Notes: generated by a model not told the origin, from the sequence alone. A DNA stretch of 64,000 nt from an uncultured Mucilaginibacter sp. (GCA_903864275.1 CAIPFE010000056.1:1-64000), one strand, 5' to 3'. Positions 32,801 through 41,966 are shown, counted from the first letter of the stretch. Program-made: numbers and translations.

Positions 32801-35450
32801 GGTCTTTATCCGTTACCAACATGCCCGAAAGTTCGCTCCCCTTTGGCGTTTTGATACCCACATAGCCGGAATACACATTATAAGGCATACTCAACGACTG
32901 GATACTAAAATTGCCCCCCGGTTCAAATACTTTCACTAAGAAATTAGCTTTCAGTTGTCCGGGGGCCTGTTTTTCAAAATTTATGTCCGTGTTTACCGAG
33001 GCCTTTCCATCCGCATCAAGCCTGCCATCGAAAATGTTCGAGGTTTGGGTGGTGAAAGCAAGGGTAGGGTCGTCAAAAACATAATCCTCGTAATTTTTAA
33101 AGGTTGTTGTTTGGGGCGATAAAAAGGCGTCGACTTTTGCCTTCAGGTTTTGGGCCGTGCCGCCAAAAAGCCATTGCGCGATAAGCGTGCCATTGATGTC
33201 TCCGCCCTTGATCAGTTCCGTTGCCTGGCCAAAAGTTAAGCCGATCTTTAAGCGGTTCGGCATAATGGTTTCTATCTTAACGCTCTTTTCAAACGTAGCC
33301 CCGCCAACTTTTACCTTAGCCGACCAATTGCCTGTGGGTGATGAAGTTTCAGTCGCTGTATGGAAGCTATAAAAGCCATCAACCGAACTGGTTTGGGTAA
33401 TACGGCGGTATAATTTACCATTTGGATCATGCAATTCAAATTCAACCGGGTGATCAGGCGGCAAGGTTTTTAATTTGTCTTCCAATATAAACGACATGTA
33501 GATGGAATCGCCGGGCCGCCAAACGCCGCGTTCGCCGTAAATAAACCCTTTCAGGCCGCTTTGCACCACGTCGCCGCCAACATTAAAGCGCGAGAGGGGC
33601 AACGAACTGCCATCATCCAGCTTCAAATAGCCGCGTTCGTTGCCCCGTTTGGCAACCAGCAGGTAAGGTTTGCGTTTCAGGTCGAACCTGGCAAAGCCAT
33701 CGCCATCCGAGCTGGTTTTAAATATTACCTGCTTTTGGTAGTCCAATATTTCCAGGTCAACGCCCGGCATGGGTTTGGCGGTTAAAATATTGGTTACAGC
33801 TATCGTCATGCCGTTATCATTGCCGCGTTTGGCTATCAGGCCGATGTTTGATGCGATGATGTTCCGCGTTGCCCAGCGATCTTTGGTGAAATATGAATTA
33901 GTACATGGATCTTCGCGCTCCTGCCAATTATAGCCATCAGGATAATAATTGTCATACCTCGCCCAAAAATCATCATCCTCATCGCTTATAGTGCCCGCGT
34001 TGCCGCTGCTGCTTTCGCCATCGCCATCGTATTCATTATCATCGTTCTTTGTGGGCGCAGGGCTGCCGGCAGAACAACTGTACAGCGAGTATTCTTTTCT
34101 GTACCCGATAACAACGCGGTAAATGGCGCCGGGCTCTGTGCGCAACAACTGGTCAATATCCAGCATAAAGCGGTTCTTTTTATTTAGGTTGATGCTTTTA
34201 TCCACATCAAGCCGGATGGTTTTTTGCACGACAGGCTTGCCCACATGCCGTAGCTCCTCCCCGCCATCAAAACCATTGTTCTGGAAATATTGCGGCACAT
34301 TGTCTGCATAAATCTTAATGATGCTCACATCAACCGCGTTTAGGTTAACCGCTTCAAATGGCATCATTAGCTTACCGGAATCCGGCAGGATCACGCCCTT
34401 GCCTGGGATGGTTACTGATGGCATCCGGTTCTCAAAAAACACATTTGCCGAATACGTTTTACTGATCTTCTTATGGGATATATTTTCGACCCCTTCACTT
34501 ACGGTTACACTGTAATTGCCCTCTAACCGTTCAGGAGCATAAACCCTCACGGTGCTGCCATCAATGGTATAAGCGGCATTATTTATATTGCTAACACTGA
34601 TCAGTCCATTCAGTTCCTGTCCAACCATTATAGCATCCGAGAACTGCACCAATACGTACTGGTCGTTGTCCTGCACGGCGCGAATATCCAAAACTTTAAA
34701 GTCGCCGATAGCCGGGATCGGAAAATCCTGGTTCCCCTTTTTGTCAACATTTAAGCTGTTGCCGTCCCAACTAACTTTGAGTGGGTTTACTTTGTCCTTT
34801 TCACGAATCAGATCGGTTACTGTAAACACATGTGTCTTTGTGATAGGATTATGCTGCCAGTTGATTTGTACCGGCGATGAAAAATCAACACTGATGATCT
34901 TTTCGATACCCGCCGGGTCTTCGCTATCCGCAGTCTGGATAATGCCGCCAAGTTTCATTTTGTCAATAGAAGTATTGCTGGCTGTTTGCAATCCTGTGAA
35001 GGTTACTGTGAAATCGGGCTTAATGGTTTGGAAACCGAACTTAAAGTCTTCAAAATGACCGGGCACTTTAATTATACTGCCCAATTTAAAATCGGCCGAA
35101 TAATTTTCATCAGGATCAAGTTTTCCCTGGGGCCTGAATTCAATGGTGCGGGCATCCACCCAATAAGCTTTTCCTTTTATGGATGGCGAAAAATCAAAAA
35201 CATTATCGCCTAAAGCTTCGTTTTGCTCATGGCTGATCTGCACGTCGCCGGCGAGCCGGATGCGGATAGTGCTTTCCTTGGATATGATCCCGGTTGTGTA
35301 TGATTCAATGTACTTGCTGAATGCCGGGTCAACGACGGTTTTTGGGTTGTGATTTAAAACCAAAATAAATATTACGATCAGCACCGTTACCGAAACAACG
35401 ATACTAATTAATCCTTTCCGGTAGGGAGAAAGGCCAGGAGAAATGTCCAT
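29850..35450 (-). CDS. Bacterial alpha-2-macroglobulin (YfhM-like)
   Basis: The 1866-residue protein starts with a membrane anchor (about residues 12-36) rather than a lipobox. The N-terminal third has MG-type beta domains, with an acidic low-complexity loop around residues 465-505. A MG2/bait-like segment begins 'GFIYGERGVWRPGDSIYMSF'. The thioester is intact as 'YPYGCVEQTTSSAFPQ', which fits the CxEQ motif of protease-trapping members, and it is followed by an alpha/alpha-toroid TED domain. Such proteins trap host or competitor proteases in the periplasm and are typically partnered with PbpC, whose gene lies 0.8 kb away. Full length for the family. Confidence 0.95.
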   Translation of the reverse strand: MDISPGLSPYRKGLISIVVSVTVLIVIFILVLNHNPKTVVDPAFSKYIESYTTGIISKESTIRIRLAGDVQISHEQNEALGDNVFDFSPSIKGKAYWVDARTIEFRPQGKLDPDENYSADFKLGSIIKVPGHFEDFKFGFQTIKPDFTVTFTGLQTASNTSIDKMKLGGIIQTADSEDPAGIEKIISVDFSSPVQINWQHNPITKTHVFTVTDLIREKDKVNPLKVSWDGNSLNVDKKGNQDFPIPAIGDFKVLDIRAVQDNDQYVLVQFSDAIMVGQELNGLISVSNINNAAYTIDGSTVRVYAPERLEGNYSVTVSEGVENISHKKISKTYSANVFFENRMPSVTIPGKGVILPDSGKLMMPFEAVNLNAVDVSIIKIYADNVPQYFQNNGFDGGEELRHVGKPVVQKTIRLDVDKSINLNKKNRFMLDIDQLLRTEPGAIYRVVIGYRKEYSLYSCSAGSPAPTKNDDNEYDGDGESSSGNAGTISDEDDDFWARYDNYYPDGYNWQEREDPCTNSYFTKDRWATRNIIASNIGLIAKRGNDNGMTIAVTNILTAKPMPGVDLEILDYQKQVIFKTSSDGDGFARFDLKRKPYLLVAKRGNERGYLKLDDGSSLPLSRFNVGGDVVQSGLKGFIYGERGVWRPGDSIYMSFILEDKLKTLPPDHPVEFELHDPNGKLYRRITQTSSVDGFYSFHTATETSSPTGNWSAKVKVGGATFEKSVKIETIMPNRLKIGLTFGQATELIKGGDINGTLIAQWLFGGTAQNLKAKVDAFLSPQTTTFKNYEDYVFDDPTLAFTTQTSNIFDGRLDADGKASVNTDINFEKQAPGQLKANFLVKVFEPGGNFSIQSLSMPYNVYSGYVGIKTPKGSELSGMLVTDKDHEIDIADVDTKGKPFEGTRNVELELYKIQWRWWWDETGNEMSNFTQDKFNKLIKTETVKLVNGHGKWTLHINQADWGRYLIRVKDEATGHSTGKILYIDWSNWSERLQQTDPTEAAMLSFTSDKKNYKVGEDATLTIPTMSDGRALISFENGRKVLKTAWIDTKKGQTRYTFKVDESMAPNIFVNVTLLQRHSQTVNDLPIRMYGAIPLGVDNPETILKPVISMADKIRPETPASVTVSEASGKAMTYTIAIVDEGLLDITNYKTPDPHETFYAREALGVKTWDLFDYVIGAYGGGLERILSIGGDGTAGTNHNVSVNRFKPVVKFLGPFRLDNGEKQTHSFTLPQYIGSVKVMVIAGHDGGYGFADKYVTVKKPLMILATLPRVLGPSEKIQLPVTVFAMENNIKTVSVQVQSNAFSNLAGNNQKTVTFTKTGDQLVTFDLDVKDFVGVGKVKIIAKSGKETAAYDVELNVRNPNPPVTKILEKELMPGETWNTTYSAIGINGTNKATLEVASIPPLNLTKRLDYLIEYPYGCVEQTTSSAFPQLYLDQLLDLTPRQKAETERNIKLTINRLNGFQVNGGGLSYWPGGGGPDEWGTNYAGHFMLAAQEKGYSLPLGFIEQWKNYEKQKAVTWAPDSRSFYGADLIQAYRLYLLALARSPELGAMNRLREFKYLSVEARWRLAAAYKLSGQPEIGLQMIAGLPLIIKPYYSMYGTYGSDLRDDAMILETLTLLGQQQKAAGQLRIVAARLSQDDWYSTQTTAYSLIAIAQYCGKNKTAAKLIFNYKAGKTKSAVSSPSYLWQTDIAANGGNVLVKNNGGNRLYLRLIQQGQPSLGEDVKTNINDDILQMRVGYFTLGGKEIDPSHLKQGTDFVAQVNIKNPGRRGRYYNMALTQVFPSGWEILNTRVSGGAEAFPSSESDYRDIRDDRVYTYFSLPEDKELTYYVMLNAAYAGKYYMPAVYCEAMYNKSISALLKGQWVEVVK

Positions 35451-35588
35451 GAATTAGGTTTATTTATTATCATGTAATTTACAAAATTTATGATAACAAA
35501 TAATGTTTGAGAAAATATATTTTGGCCGCGATTTCCGGAATTTAGTTAACTATGGATTCATTCAGGGAAAGATTGGCAGCACTGCCAC

Positions 35589-35993
35589 TTATTTAATCAT
35601 CACCCCGACCTTATTAATAATAGGTAGTTTTATAAAATTTACATCAACAATGCTTTCGGGCAGGAAGATGAATTTCTTATCATAAATATTACCATCGATA
35701 TAATAGCTCAGCCAGTATTCATTATTTAAACCGAAAGTTTGCTCGTCGATGGGTTCAATAAGTTTATAGGAGCCTTTCTCAACAACAGGGAACATGTGCC
35801 GCAGGATTGATGTTTTTACCGGCACGCCGTCTTTTTCTCCATATCCTCTTGAGGTGATGAGCACATTTTCAATAGGGACGTTTTTAAGGTTAATTAAATA
35901 AACATACCATATTTTACTCTCCGCGCTTTCCTTTTCAAGCGCAACGGCTATGGCAATATCTTTAACTATATTTTGGGGGATATCTTTTATCAT
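35589..35993 (-). CDS. Conserved hypothetical protein upstream region of topA operon
   Basis: The product is 134 residues from the ATG at 35993 (MIKDIPQNI); the frame stays open upstream only because it runs through a repeat array, so the extension should not be used. It has no signal peptide or membrane segment and mixes beta-strand-like hydrophobic runs ('KIWYVYLINL', 'EYWLSYYIDG'). I do not recognise the family; similar small proteins occur near topA in Sphingobacteriaceae as far as I recall, but I cannot verify this here. It lies 92 bases downstream of topA and may be co-transcribed with it. Confidence 0.7.
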   Translation of the reverse strand: MIKDIPQNIVKDIAIAVALEKESAESKIWYVYLINLKNVPIENVLITSRGYGEKDGVPVKTSILRHMFPVVEKGSYKLIEPIDEQTFGLNNEYWLSYYIDGNIYDKKFIFLPESIVDVNFIKLPIINKVGVMIK

Positions 35994-36006
35994 GGTTGAT
36001 TCATTA

Positions 36007-36092
36007 GGTGAGTGGTGAGTAGTGAATGGTGAGCGAATGACTAACAATTCACCACTCACTACTCACCATTCACTTTCTCACCAACTCACTTC
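36007..36092. repeat. Inverted GGTGAGT heptamer array at the topA 3' end
   Basis: The left arm is GGTGAGT, GGTGAGT, AGTGAAT, GGTGAGC (36007-36034). The right arm is ATTCACC, ACTCACT, ACTCACC, ATTCACT (36047-36074) followed by two longer units up to 36092, which contain the topA stop codon (36086-36088). The loop is only about 12 nt. It lies between two genes of the same direction. Confidence 0.88.
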
Positions 36093-38422
36093 TTCTTCAC
36101 AAATCGTTTTCCGGATTTTTTCGGCTCCTTTTCAGCGGTGGCGGCTAATGCCTTGCACTCTTCAAAAGTTAAGGTAAGCGGGTCTTTTCCTTTTGGGATC
36201 TTAACATTCAGTTTGCCGAATTCAATGTACGGGCCCCAGCGACCATTCAAAACTTTAACAGTGGGGTCTTCATCAAAAACCTTTATGAGTTTTTCAACAT
36301 CTTTCTTACGCTTTTCGATGATCAGTTCGATGGCTTTCTCTTCGGTAACATCAAGCGGGTCAATTTCTTTTGGCAGCGAATAAAAAGCGCTGTTATGCCT
36401 GATATAAGGGCCAAATTTGCCGATAGCAACAGTCATATCGTTATCTTCAAAAACACCGATCTTTTTGGGTAGCTTAAATAATTCAAGCGCCTCGTCAAGC
36501 GTAATGGTTTCAATGCTTTGCCCGGCACGCAGGCTGGCATAAAGCGGCTTTTCCTCATTTGTATCCGAAGTGCTGTCGCCAACCTGTACAAACGGCCCGT
36601 AACGGCCAATGCGCACAGAAACCTTTTTACCGGATGCCGGGTGAACGCCTAAATCACGCTCACCGGTAGCCTTATCAGCAGTCTGAATAGTACTTTCGAT
36701 ATCTTTATGAAAAGGCGTATAAAACCCCCTGATCATGTCTGTCCACTCCGTTAGCCCCTGGGCAATTTCGTCAAATTGCTTTTCAACACTCGCTGTAAAA
36801 TTAAAGTCCACAATTTCCTGGAAATGCTGCACCAGGAAATCATTTACAACCGAACCTATATCTGTCGGGAAGAGCTTGCCGCGCTCTGCTCCGGTATTTT
36901 CCGTTTTTTCGTCTTTTACTATTTTGCCTGCTTTAAGCGTCAAAACCCGGAAACCCCGTATCTTACCTTCGCGTTCTTCCTTAACTACATAGCCACGGTT
37001 TTGTATGGTCGAGATGGTAGGCGCGTAGGTAGATGGCCGGCCAATGCCAAGTTCTTCCAGCTTCTTCACCAAACTTGCTTCGGTATACCTTGCGGGAGGG
37101 CGCGAAAAACGTTCCGTTGCCGACATTTCCTGTAAATCCAGGCGCTGACCGCGGATTAGGGGCGGCAGTATAGCGTTTTCACCATCCTGCAGGTTATCCT
37201 CTTCTTCATCGCTCGATTCCAGGTAGACCTTCAAAAATCCGTCAAACTTCATTACCTCGCCATTGGCGACCAAATCTTCTTTGCGGGTTGATATGCTGAT
37301 CTTTGCCGTAGTTTTTTCAAACTGCGCTTCACTCATCTGCGAGGCGATGGCCCGTTTCCAGATCAGTTCATAAAGACGCATTTCGCTCGGGTCTCCTTTT
37401 ATCGTATGCTGGCCAAAATAAGTTGGCCTAATGGCTTCGTGTGCCTCCTGCGCACTTGCATTTTTTGTTTTATACTGACGGTGCTGATGGTACTTAGTCC
37501 CATAGGCCGATACAATTTCCTGGGCTGCCGCGTTTAAAGCGGTATCAGATAAATTGACAGAATCGGTACGCATATAGGTAATATGGCCTGATTCATAAAG
37601 CTTTTGCGCCACTTGCATCGTGCGCGAAACCGAATAACCTAATTTCCTGCTGGCTTCCTGTTGCAGCGTTGAGGTGGTAAAAGGCGCAGCTGGTGTACGT
37701 TTTGCCGGGCGAACCTCTAATGATTTTACATCAAAATCAGCGCCTATGCAGTCCTGTAAAAACTTTTCCGCATCCTCCTGTTTGCTATACCGTTCGGGCA
37801 ACTCTGCTTTAAATGCTTCCTTTCCCTTACCAAAAATGGCAACGATCTTAAAAGCGGCTTCAGATTGAAATTTGTTGATCTCCCGCTCACGGTCAACAAT
37901 AAGCCGCACGGCCACCGATTGCACGCGGCCCGCAGAAAGTGAAGGCTTAACTTTTTTCCATAAAACAGGGGAGAGTTCAAAACCAACCAATCTGTCCAAA
38001 ACGCGGCGCGCCTGCTGTGCGTTGACCAGGTTATAGTTTATTTTCCGGGGTGTGTCAATCGCGCGCAAAATGGCGGGTTTGGTGATCTCGTGGAAAACAA
38101 TTCGCTTGGTCGTAGCATCTTTTAGATCCAGGGTCTCAAACAAATGCCAGGATATAGCTTCCCCCTCACGGTCCTCATCCGAAGCCAGCCAAACCATGTC
38201 GGCAGCTTTAGCCAATTTCTTTAATTCACTGACTACCTGTTTCTTATCAGCCGGAACTTCATATTTTTGGGTAAAGTTATTCTTGATATCAATAGCATCG
38301 TCCGACTTTACCAAATCGCGGATATGGCCGTAGCTCGACTTAACTGTAAAGTCGGCGCCAAGGTATCCCTCGATGGTTTTGGCTTTCGCCGGAGATTCAA
38401 CTATTAGTAAATTTTTAGCCAT
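36086..38422 (-). CDS. topA: DNA topoisomerase I
   Basis: The 778-residue protein begins 'KNLLIVESPAKAKTIEGYLG' (TOPRIM), with the acidic 'ASDEDREGEAI' and the catalytic Tyr in 'GHITYMRTDSVNLS' (about residue 290). The C terminus has three TopA C-repeat motifs of the GxYGPY type ('RIGRYGPFVQVGD', 'AIGKFGPYIRHN', 'NGRWGPYIEFGK') instead of zinc fingers and ends in a Lys-rich tail. It relaxes negative supercoils. Length and layout fit Bacteroidota TopA. Confidence 0.97.
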   Translation of the reverse strand: MAKNLLIVESPAKAKTIEGYLGADFTVKSSYGHIRDLVKSDDAIDIKNNFTQKYEVPADKKQVVSELKKLAKAADMVWLASDEDREGEAISWHLFETLDLKDATTKRIVFHEITKPAILRAIDTPRKINYNLVNAQQARRVLDRLVGFELSPVLWKKVKPSLSAGRVQSVAVRLIVDREREINKFQSEAAFKIVAIFGKGKEAFKAELPERYSKQEDAEKFLQDCIGADFDVKSLEVRPAKRTPAAPFTTSTLQQEASRKLGYSVSRTMQVAQKLYESGHITYMRTDSVNLSDTALNAAAQEIVSAYGTKYHQHRQYKTKNASAQEAHEAIRPTYFGQHTIKGDPSEMRLYELIWKRAIASQMSEAQFEKTTAKISISTRKEDLVANGEVMKFDGFLKVYLESSDEEEDNLQDGENAILPPLIRGQRLDLQEMSATERFSRPPARYTEASLVKKLEELGIGRPSTYAPTISTIQNRGYVVKEEREGKIRGFRVLTLKAGKIVKDEKTENTGAERGKLFPTDIGSVVNDFLVQHFQEIVDFNFTASVEKQFDEIAQGLTEWTDMIRGFYTPFHKDIESTIQTADKATGERDLGVHPASGKKVSVRIGRYGPFVQVGDSTSDTNEEKPLYASLRAGQSIETITLDEALELFKLPKKIGVFEDNDMTVAIGKFGPYIRHNSAFYSLPKEIDPLDVTEEKAIELIIEKRKKDVEKLIKVFDEDPTVKVLNGRWGPYIEFGKLNVKIPKGKDPLTLTFEECKALAATAEKEPKKSGKRFVKKK

Positions 38423-38726
38423 TTAAGCAGTATTTTTTTGCAAATAAAACATAAAGAAAGTGAAACGCAAATTTGTTTTGCGGTTTGTTGTCGTGTTGAA
38501 AGGTTGGAATGTTGGAATGTTGCAAGGTTGAAATGTTAGAATGTTGCAGGGTTTTGGTATCGAAATGTAGTGAAATCCTGTCGTTTCAAATTTTGAAATC
38601 AAAGGTTGTTCGCGCTATATTTATTGAACAGTAGCCAGGTTTAAATTGTTTGTCAAATAGGAAAATAACATTTTCGACCTCAGCATATTGGTAGTTATTA
38701 TTTATAAATATTCGTAATTTTGTTTT
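38423..38726. other. Divergent intergenic region between topA and the VapBC pair
   Basis: These 304 bases hold no gene. The main feature is the octamer array at 38495-38553. The rest is AT-rich. TAATTTTG at 38715-38722 fits a -7 element but lies only four bases before the antitoxin ATG, which would give a leaderless message; no other good match is seen. Confidence 0.5.
38495..38553. repeat. Single-armed GTTGGAAT octamer array
   Basis: Seven consecutive 8-mers (GTTGAAAG, GTTGGAAT, GTTGGAAT, GTTGCAAG, GTTGAAAT, GTTAGAAT, GTTGCAGG) plus GTT. It has no complementary arm nearby. It lies upstream of topA. Confidence 0.9.
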
Positions 38727-38942
38727 ATGGAAACATTAATTATTAATATTCCTGACAAGAAAAGTACTTTGGTTAAACAAATACTGAAAGGTTTGGGGGT
38801 CACCATACAACCAGTCGGCAAAACAAGCCTATCCGATTACAAACAAAAATTAGCTAATGTTTCCATTTGGACAGAAGATGATCTGAAAGTTTTTGAAGAA
38901 AGCAAAAATGCCTTTGAAAATTTGAAACCACAACAATGGTAA
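38727..38942 (+). CDS. Putative antitoxin of a VapBC-like pair
   Basis: The 71-residue acidic/basic mixed protein ('METLIINIPDKKS...') overlaps the PIN-domain toxin gene by 7 bases, the typical VapB-VapC arrangement. The N-terminal part has the short beta-strand followed by helix expected of ribbon-helix-helix or similar DNA-binding antitoxins, but no motif is strong enough to name the family. The C-terminal part ('TEDDLKVFEESKNAF') would wrap the toxin. Function is inferred from position, size and overlap. Confidence 0.75.
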   Translation: METLIINIPDKKSTLVKQILKGLGVTIQPVGKTSLSDYKQKLANVSIWTEDDLKVFEESKNAFENLKPQQW

Positions 38943-39307
38943 TTGATACAGGGGTCTTTATTGAACATATAAGGGCCAAAGACAAACTCAAGACAACACT
39001 TTTCCTTCTTCCTGATAGCGGGGAATTGTTTATTTCCTCCGTTTCAGTGTATGAATTATACATGGGTGCTACAACTGCGGAAAAAGAAAATGATGTACGC
39101 GCCATCACCGGAGATCTCCAGGTGCTTGCCTTTACTGACAAGGTTGCATACAAAGCCGCGCAACTTTACCATCTGCTTAGAAAACAAAATAAATTAATAG
39201 AGTTCAGGGACATTTTTATAGCAGCGACATGTATAGTAAATGATCTGCCGCTCATTACACTAAATAAAAAGCATTTTACCCTGATTGAAGAACTAAAGCT
39301 TGTATAA
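38936..39307 (+). CDS. VapC-like PIN-domain ribonuclease toxin
   Basis: The 123-residue protein is a PIN domain with the acidic metal-binding residues Asp4 ('VIDTGVFIEH'), Glu40 ('SVYELYMGA') and Asp92 ('FRDIFIAATC'); Asn110 ('TLNKKHF') sits where many VapCs have a fourth Asp/Asn. VapC toxins cleave tRNAs or rRNA. It overlaps the antitoxin gene by 7 bases. The nearby convergent mnmA gene modifies tRNA anticodon wobble, but I would not read a functional link from that alone. Confidence 0.87.
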   Translation: MVIDTGVFIEHIRAKDKLKTTLFLLPDSGELFISSVSVYELYMGATTAEKENDVRAITGDLQVLAFTDKVAYKAAQLYHLLRKQNKLIEFRDIFIAATCIVNDLPLITLNKKHFTLIEELKLV

Positions 39308-39361
39308 GCTGGTAGTAATGAAGCAATTAGAACAGGACTGTTATACTGTTTAATCAAAAAA

Positions 39362-40450
39362 TCACATCAAAAATCCACCGCCCAGCAGATCATTCCCCTC
39401 ATAAAACACAGCGGACTGCCCGGGTGCAATACCCGATACCGTATGATGAAAATCAACCTTCATGTGCCCGTTCATTTGTTGAATAGTGCTTAGCGACCCG
39501 GCATCTTTGTACCTGATCTTGGTGACTGCTTCAATGGGTTCGTTTATACTTTCGTACTTAACCAGGTTCAAGTTTTTAACCCAGGCTTGTTTGCGCTCAA
39601 GCTCTTCAATCGTCCCTAGTACGACGGTGTTGGTATCAGGCTGAATATCGGTTACAAACATGGGATGCCCCAGGGCAATGCCCAGGCCTTTGCGCTGGCC
39701 AATAGTATAAAAAGGGTAGCCCTGGTGTTTGCCCACAATACTGCCGTCAGTCAGCACGAAATTGCCTCCGGCGACACGTTCCTCCAATCCTTCCATTTTA
39801 TGCCTTAAAAAGGCCCTGTAGTCGTTGTCAGGGACAAAGCATATTTCATAGCTTTCGCTTTTGCCGGCAAGTTCGGCTTGCCCCATATCCATGGCCATTT
39901 GCCTGATCTCGGGCTTGGAAAAACTTCCCAAAGGGAATTTTGTACGCGCAAGGTTTTTTTGCGATACCCCCCAAAGTACGTACGACTGGTCTTTATTTTC
40001 GTCTTTACCCTTTGAGATCACATACCTGCCGTTATCCTGTAAACGGATATTGGCATAATGGCCTGTAGCGATAAATTCACAATCCAGTTTATCGGCGCGT
40101 TTTAGCAATGCTTCCCATTTAATGTGCGTATTACACAAAACACATGGGTTAGGGGTGCGGCCTGCAAGATATTCATCAACAAAGTTGTCGATCACAAAAT
40201 CGCCAAACTCGTTCCTGATATCTAGTATATAATGCGGGAAACCGTAGCCAACGGCAAGCGCTCTTGCATCGTTGATACTATCCAGGCTGCAGCAGCCTGT
40301 TTCTTTTGAACTTCCGCCGGATGAGGCATAATCCCAGGTTTTCATGGTAAGCCCGATCACTTCATAGCCTTGCTCATGCAGCATAACTGCCGCTACGGAG
40401 CTATCCACCCCGCCGCTCATTGCCACTAATATCCTACCATGCTTACTCAT
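39362..40450 (-). CDS. mnmA: tRNA-specific 2-thiouridylase
   Basis: The 362-residue protein has the PP-loop 'AMSGGVDSSVAAVML' near the N terminus, the catalytic Cys in 'TPNPCVLCNTHIKW' and the second Cys in 'GKSESYEICFVPD'. It activates U34 of tRNA-Lys, -Glu and -Gln with ATP and installs sulfur at position 2. Length is typical. It is monocistronic, separated from proA by about 205 bases. Confidence 0.97.
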   Translation of the reverse strand: MSKHGRILVAMSGGVDSSVAAVMLHEQGYEVIGLTMKTWDYASSGGSSKETGCCSLDSINDARALAVGYGFPHYILDIRNEFGDFVIDNFVDEYLAGRTPNPCVLCNTHIKWEALLKRADKLDCEFIATGHYANIRLQDNGRYVISKGKDENKDQSYVLWGVSQKNLARTKFPLGSFSKPEIRQMAMDMGQAELAGKSESYEICFVPDNDYRAFLRHKMEGLEERVAGGNFVLTDGSIVGKHQGYPFYTIGQRKGLGIALGHPMFVTDIQPDTNTVVLGTIEELERKQAWVKNLNLVKYESINEPIEAVTKIRYKDAGSLSTIQQMNGHMKVDFHHTVSGIAPGQSAVFYEGNDLLGGGFLM

Positions 40451-40655
40451 ACTGGCTGCAAAGATAGGCTTTGGTTTTTATACGATAGAATTTGACCGTC
40501 AGGGGAGGGTAAAATGTGATTGTGAGATTGATAATTGATATTTCGTTTAAGTTAATTAAATCTATTAATCAATTCATTGTATAGTTTATCCGACTAAAGG
40601 GTTCAAGTAAAAATCGATTGAAAATATATCTATTGTATTACGCCTAAATGGTCAA

Positions 40656-41915
40656 TTACGGTTCCCGCACCTGCCCGTCCCCTTTAATTATCCATTTATA
40701 GCTGCACAATTCTTCCAACCCCATGGGTCCGCGAGCATGCAGTTTTTGAGTGCTAATGCCTATCTCCGCGCTCAGCCCAAACTGTGCGCCATCGGTAAAA
40801 GCAGTGGAAGCGTTTACGTAAACTGCGGCGGCATCAACCTGGTTTAAAAAGGTTTCCATACGCTCAGCATCTTCGGTTATGATTGCTTCACTATGTTTTG
40901 AACTATAGGTGGCAATATGATCAAGTGCATCCTCAAAACTATCAACGATCTTAATGGCTAACTTCAATGATAAAAACTCCGTCCCGAAATGTTCCGGTTT
41001 GGCTTGGTGCAGCCAGGCATCAGGATAATGGCCTTTTAGTATCATAAAGGCTGTTTGATCGGCGTAAAGCTCCACTTTTTTTTCACCCAATGGCGTTACC
41101 AAATGCGGCAGGTCCTTTACCCGGCTATAATGAACGAGCAGGCAATCCAGCGCATTACATACGCTTACCCGGCGGGTTTTAGCGTTAAATACAATACTGC
41201 CGCCTTTTTCCACATCGCCAAATTCATCAAAATAGGTGTGCACTATCCCTGCGCCGGTTTCAATAACCGGCACTTTGCTGTTGTTACGTACATGGTCTAT
41301 CAACTGCTGGCTTCCACGCGGTATTAAAACATCAACATAGCCTATGGCATTTAACAAGGCATCCGTGGCTTCGCGCTCCGGCGGTAGAAGCGTAGCCACA
41401 TTAGCATCAATGTCATGGTTAGCTAAAACCTGGTGGATAACGGAAATAATGGCCTTATTTGAATATTCAGCGTCACTGCCGCCTTTTAAAATACATACGT
41501 TACCTGTTTTAAAACAAAGTGAAAATACATCAAAGGTAACATTTGGCCGGGCCTCGTAAATTACCCCAACCACACCGAGCGGCACAGCTATTTTTGAAAT
41601 GTGCAGCCCGTTAGGCATTGTGTTTTCTGAAAGAATGAGGCCCAGAGGGCTTTCTAATTGAACTACATTATTTATTTCTGCCGCTATATTCTCAATACGC
41701 TCTGCTGTAAGTTTTAAGCGGTCGTATTTTGGATCGTTCGGATCCATCCTGTCAAGGTCTTTTTTATTTTCCTTTAGCAAAAAATCAGTTTGTGAGACGG
41801 CGGCAATGGCGAGGTTTTGTAATACCTTGTCGATAATCGCTGGGCTAATACTTTTTCTACCTGCAATGCGGGCATTTTCGAAGTAGGCGGTATAATTTAT
41901 TTGTGTAGTCACCAT
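40656..41915 (-). CDS. proA: Gamma-glutamyl phosphate reductase
   Basis: The 419-residue protein is an aldehyde dehydrogenase-fold enzyme with the catalytic Cys in 'RRVSVCNALDCLLVH' and cofactor region 'GVVGVIYEARPNVTFDV'. It reduces gamma-glutamyl phosphate to glutamate semialdehyde in proline synthesis. It follows proB by 90 bases, a gap that holds a hairpin (41967-41994), so a proBA operon is likely. The Asp in 'NALDCLLV' and the C-terminal 'GPMGLEELCSYKW' are standard. Confidence 0.97.
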   Translation of the reverse strand: MVTTQINYTAYFENARIAGRKSISPAIIDKVLQNLAIAAVSQTDFLLKENKKDLDRMDPNDPKYDRLKLTAERIENIAAEINNVVQLESPLGLILSENTMPNGLHISKIAVPLGVVGVIYEARPNVTFDVFSLCFKTGNVCILKGGSDAEYSNKAIISVIHQVLANHDIDANVATLLPPEREATDALLNAIGYVDVLIPRGSQQLIDHVRNNSKVPVIETGAGIVHTYFDEFGDVEKGGSIVFNAKTRRVSVCNALDCLLVHYSRVKDLPHLVTPLGEKKVELYADQTAFMILKGHYPDAWLHQAKPEHFGTEFLSLKLAIKIVDSFEDALDHIATYSSKHSEAIITEDAERMETFLNQVDAAAVYVNASTAFTDGAQFGLSAEIGISTQKLHARGPMGLEELCSYKWIIKGDGQVREP

Positions 41916-41966
41916 TTTATATCGTTTTAACCTCCCCGTTTTAATAATGAGAAAGCACTTTTTTCA

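Noticed and set aside
35994..36059. N-terminal extension of the 35589-35993 gene
   Set aside because: The extra residues translate the GGTGAGT heptamer array and a normal ATG lies at 35993.
38727..39307. Toxin-antitoxin pair as part of a mobile island
   Set aside because: Flanking genes are ordinary chromosomal ones, and no integrase, direct repeats or tRNA target is near; xerD at 60362 is the housekeeping type.
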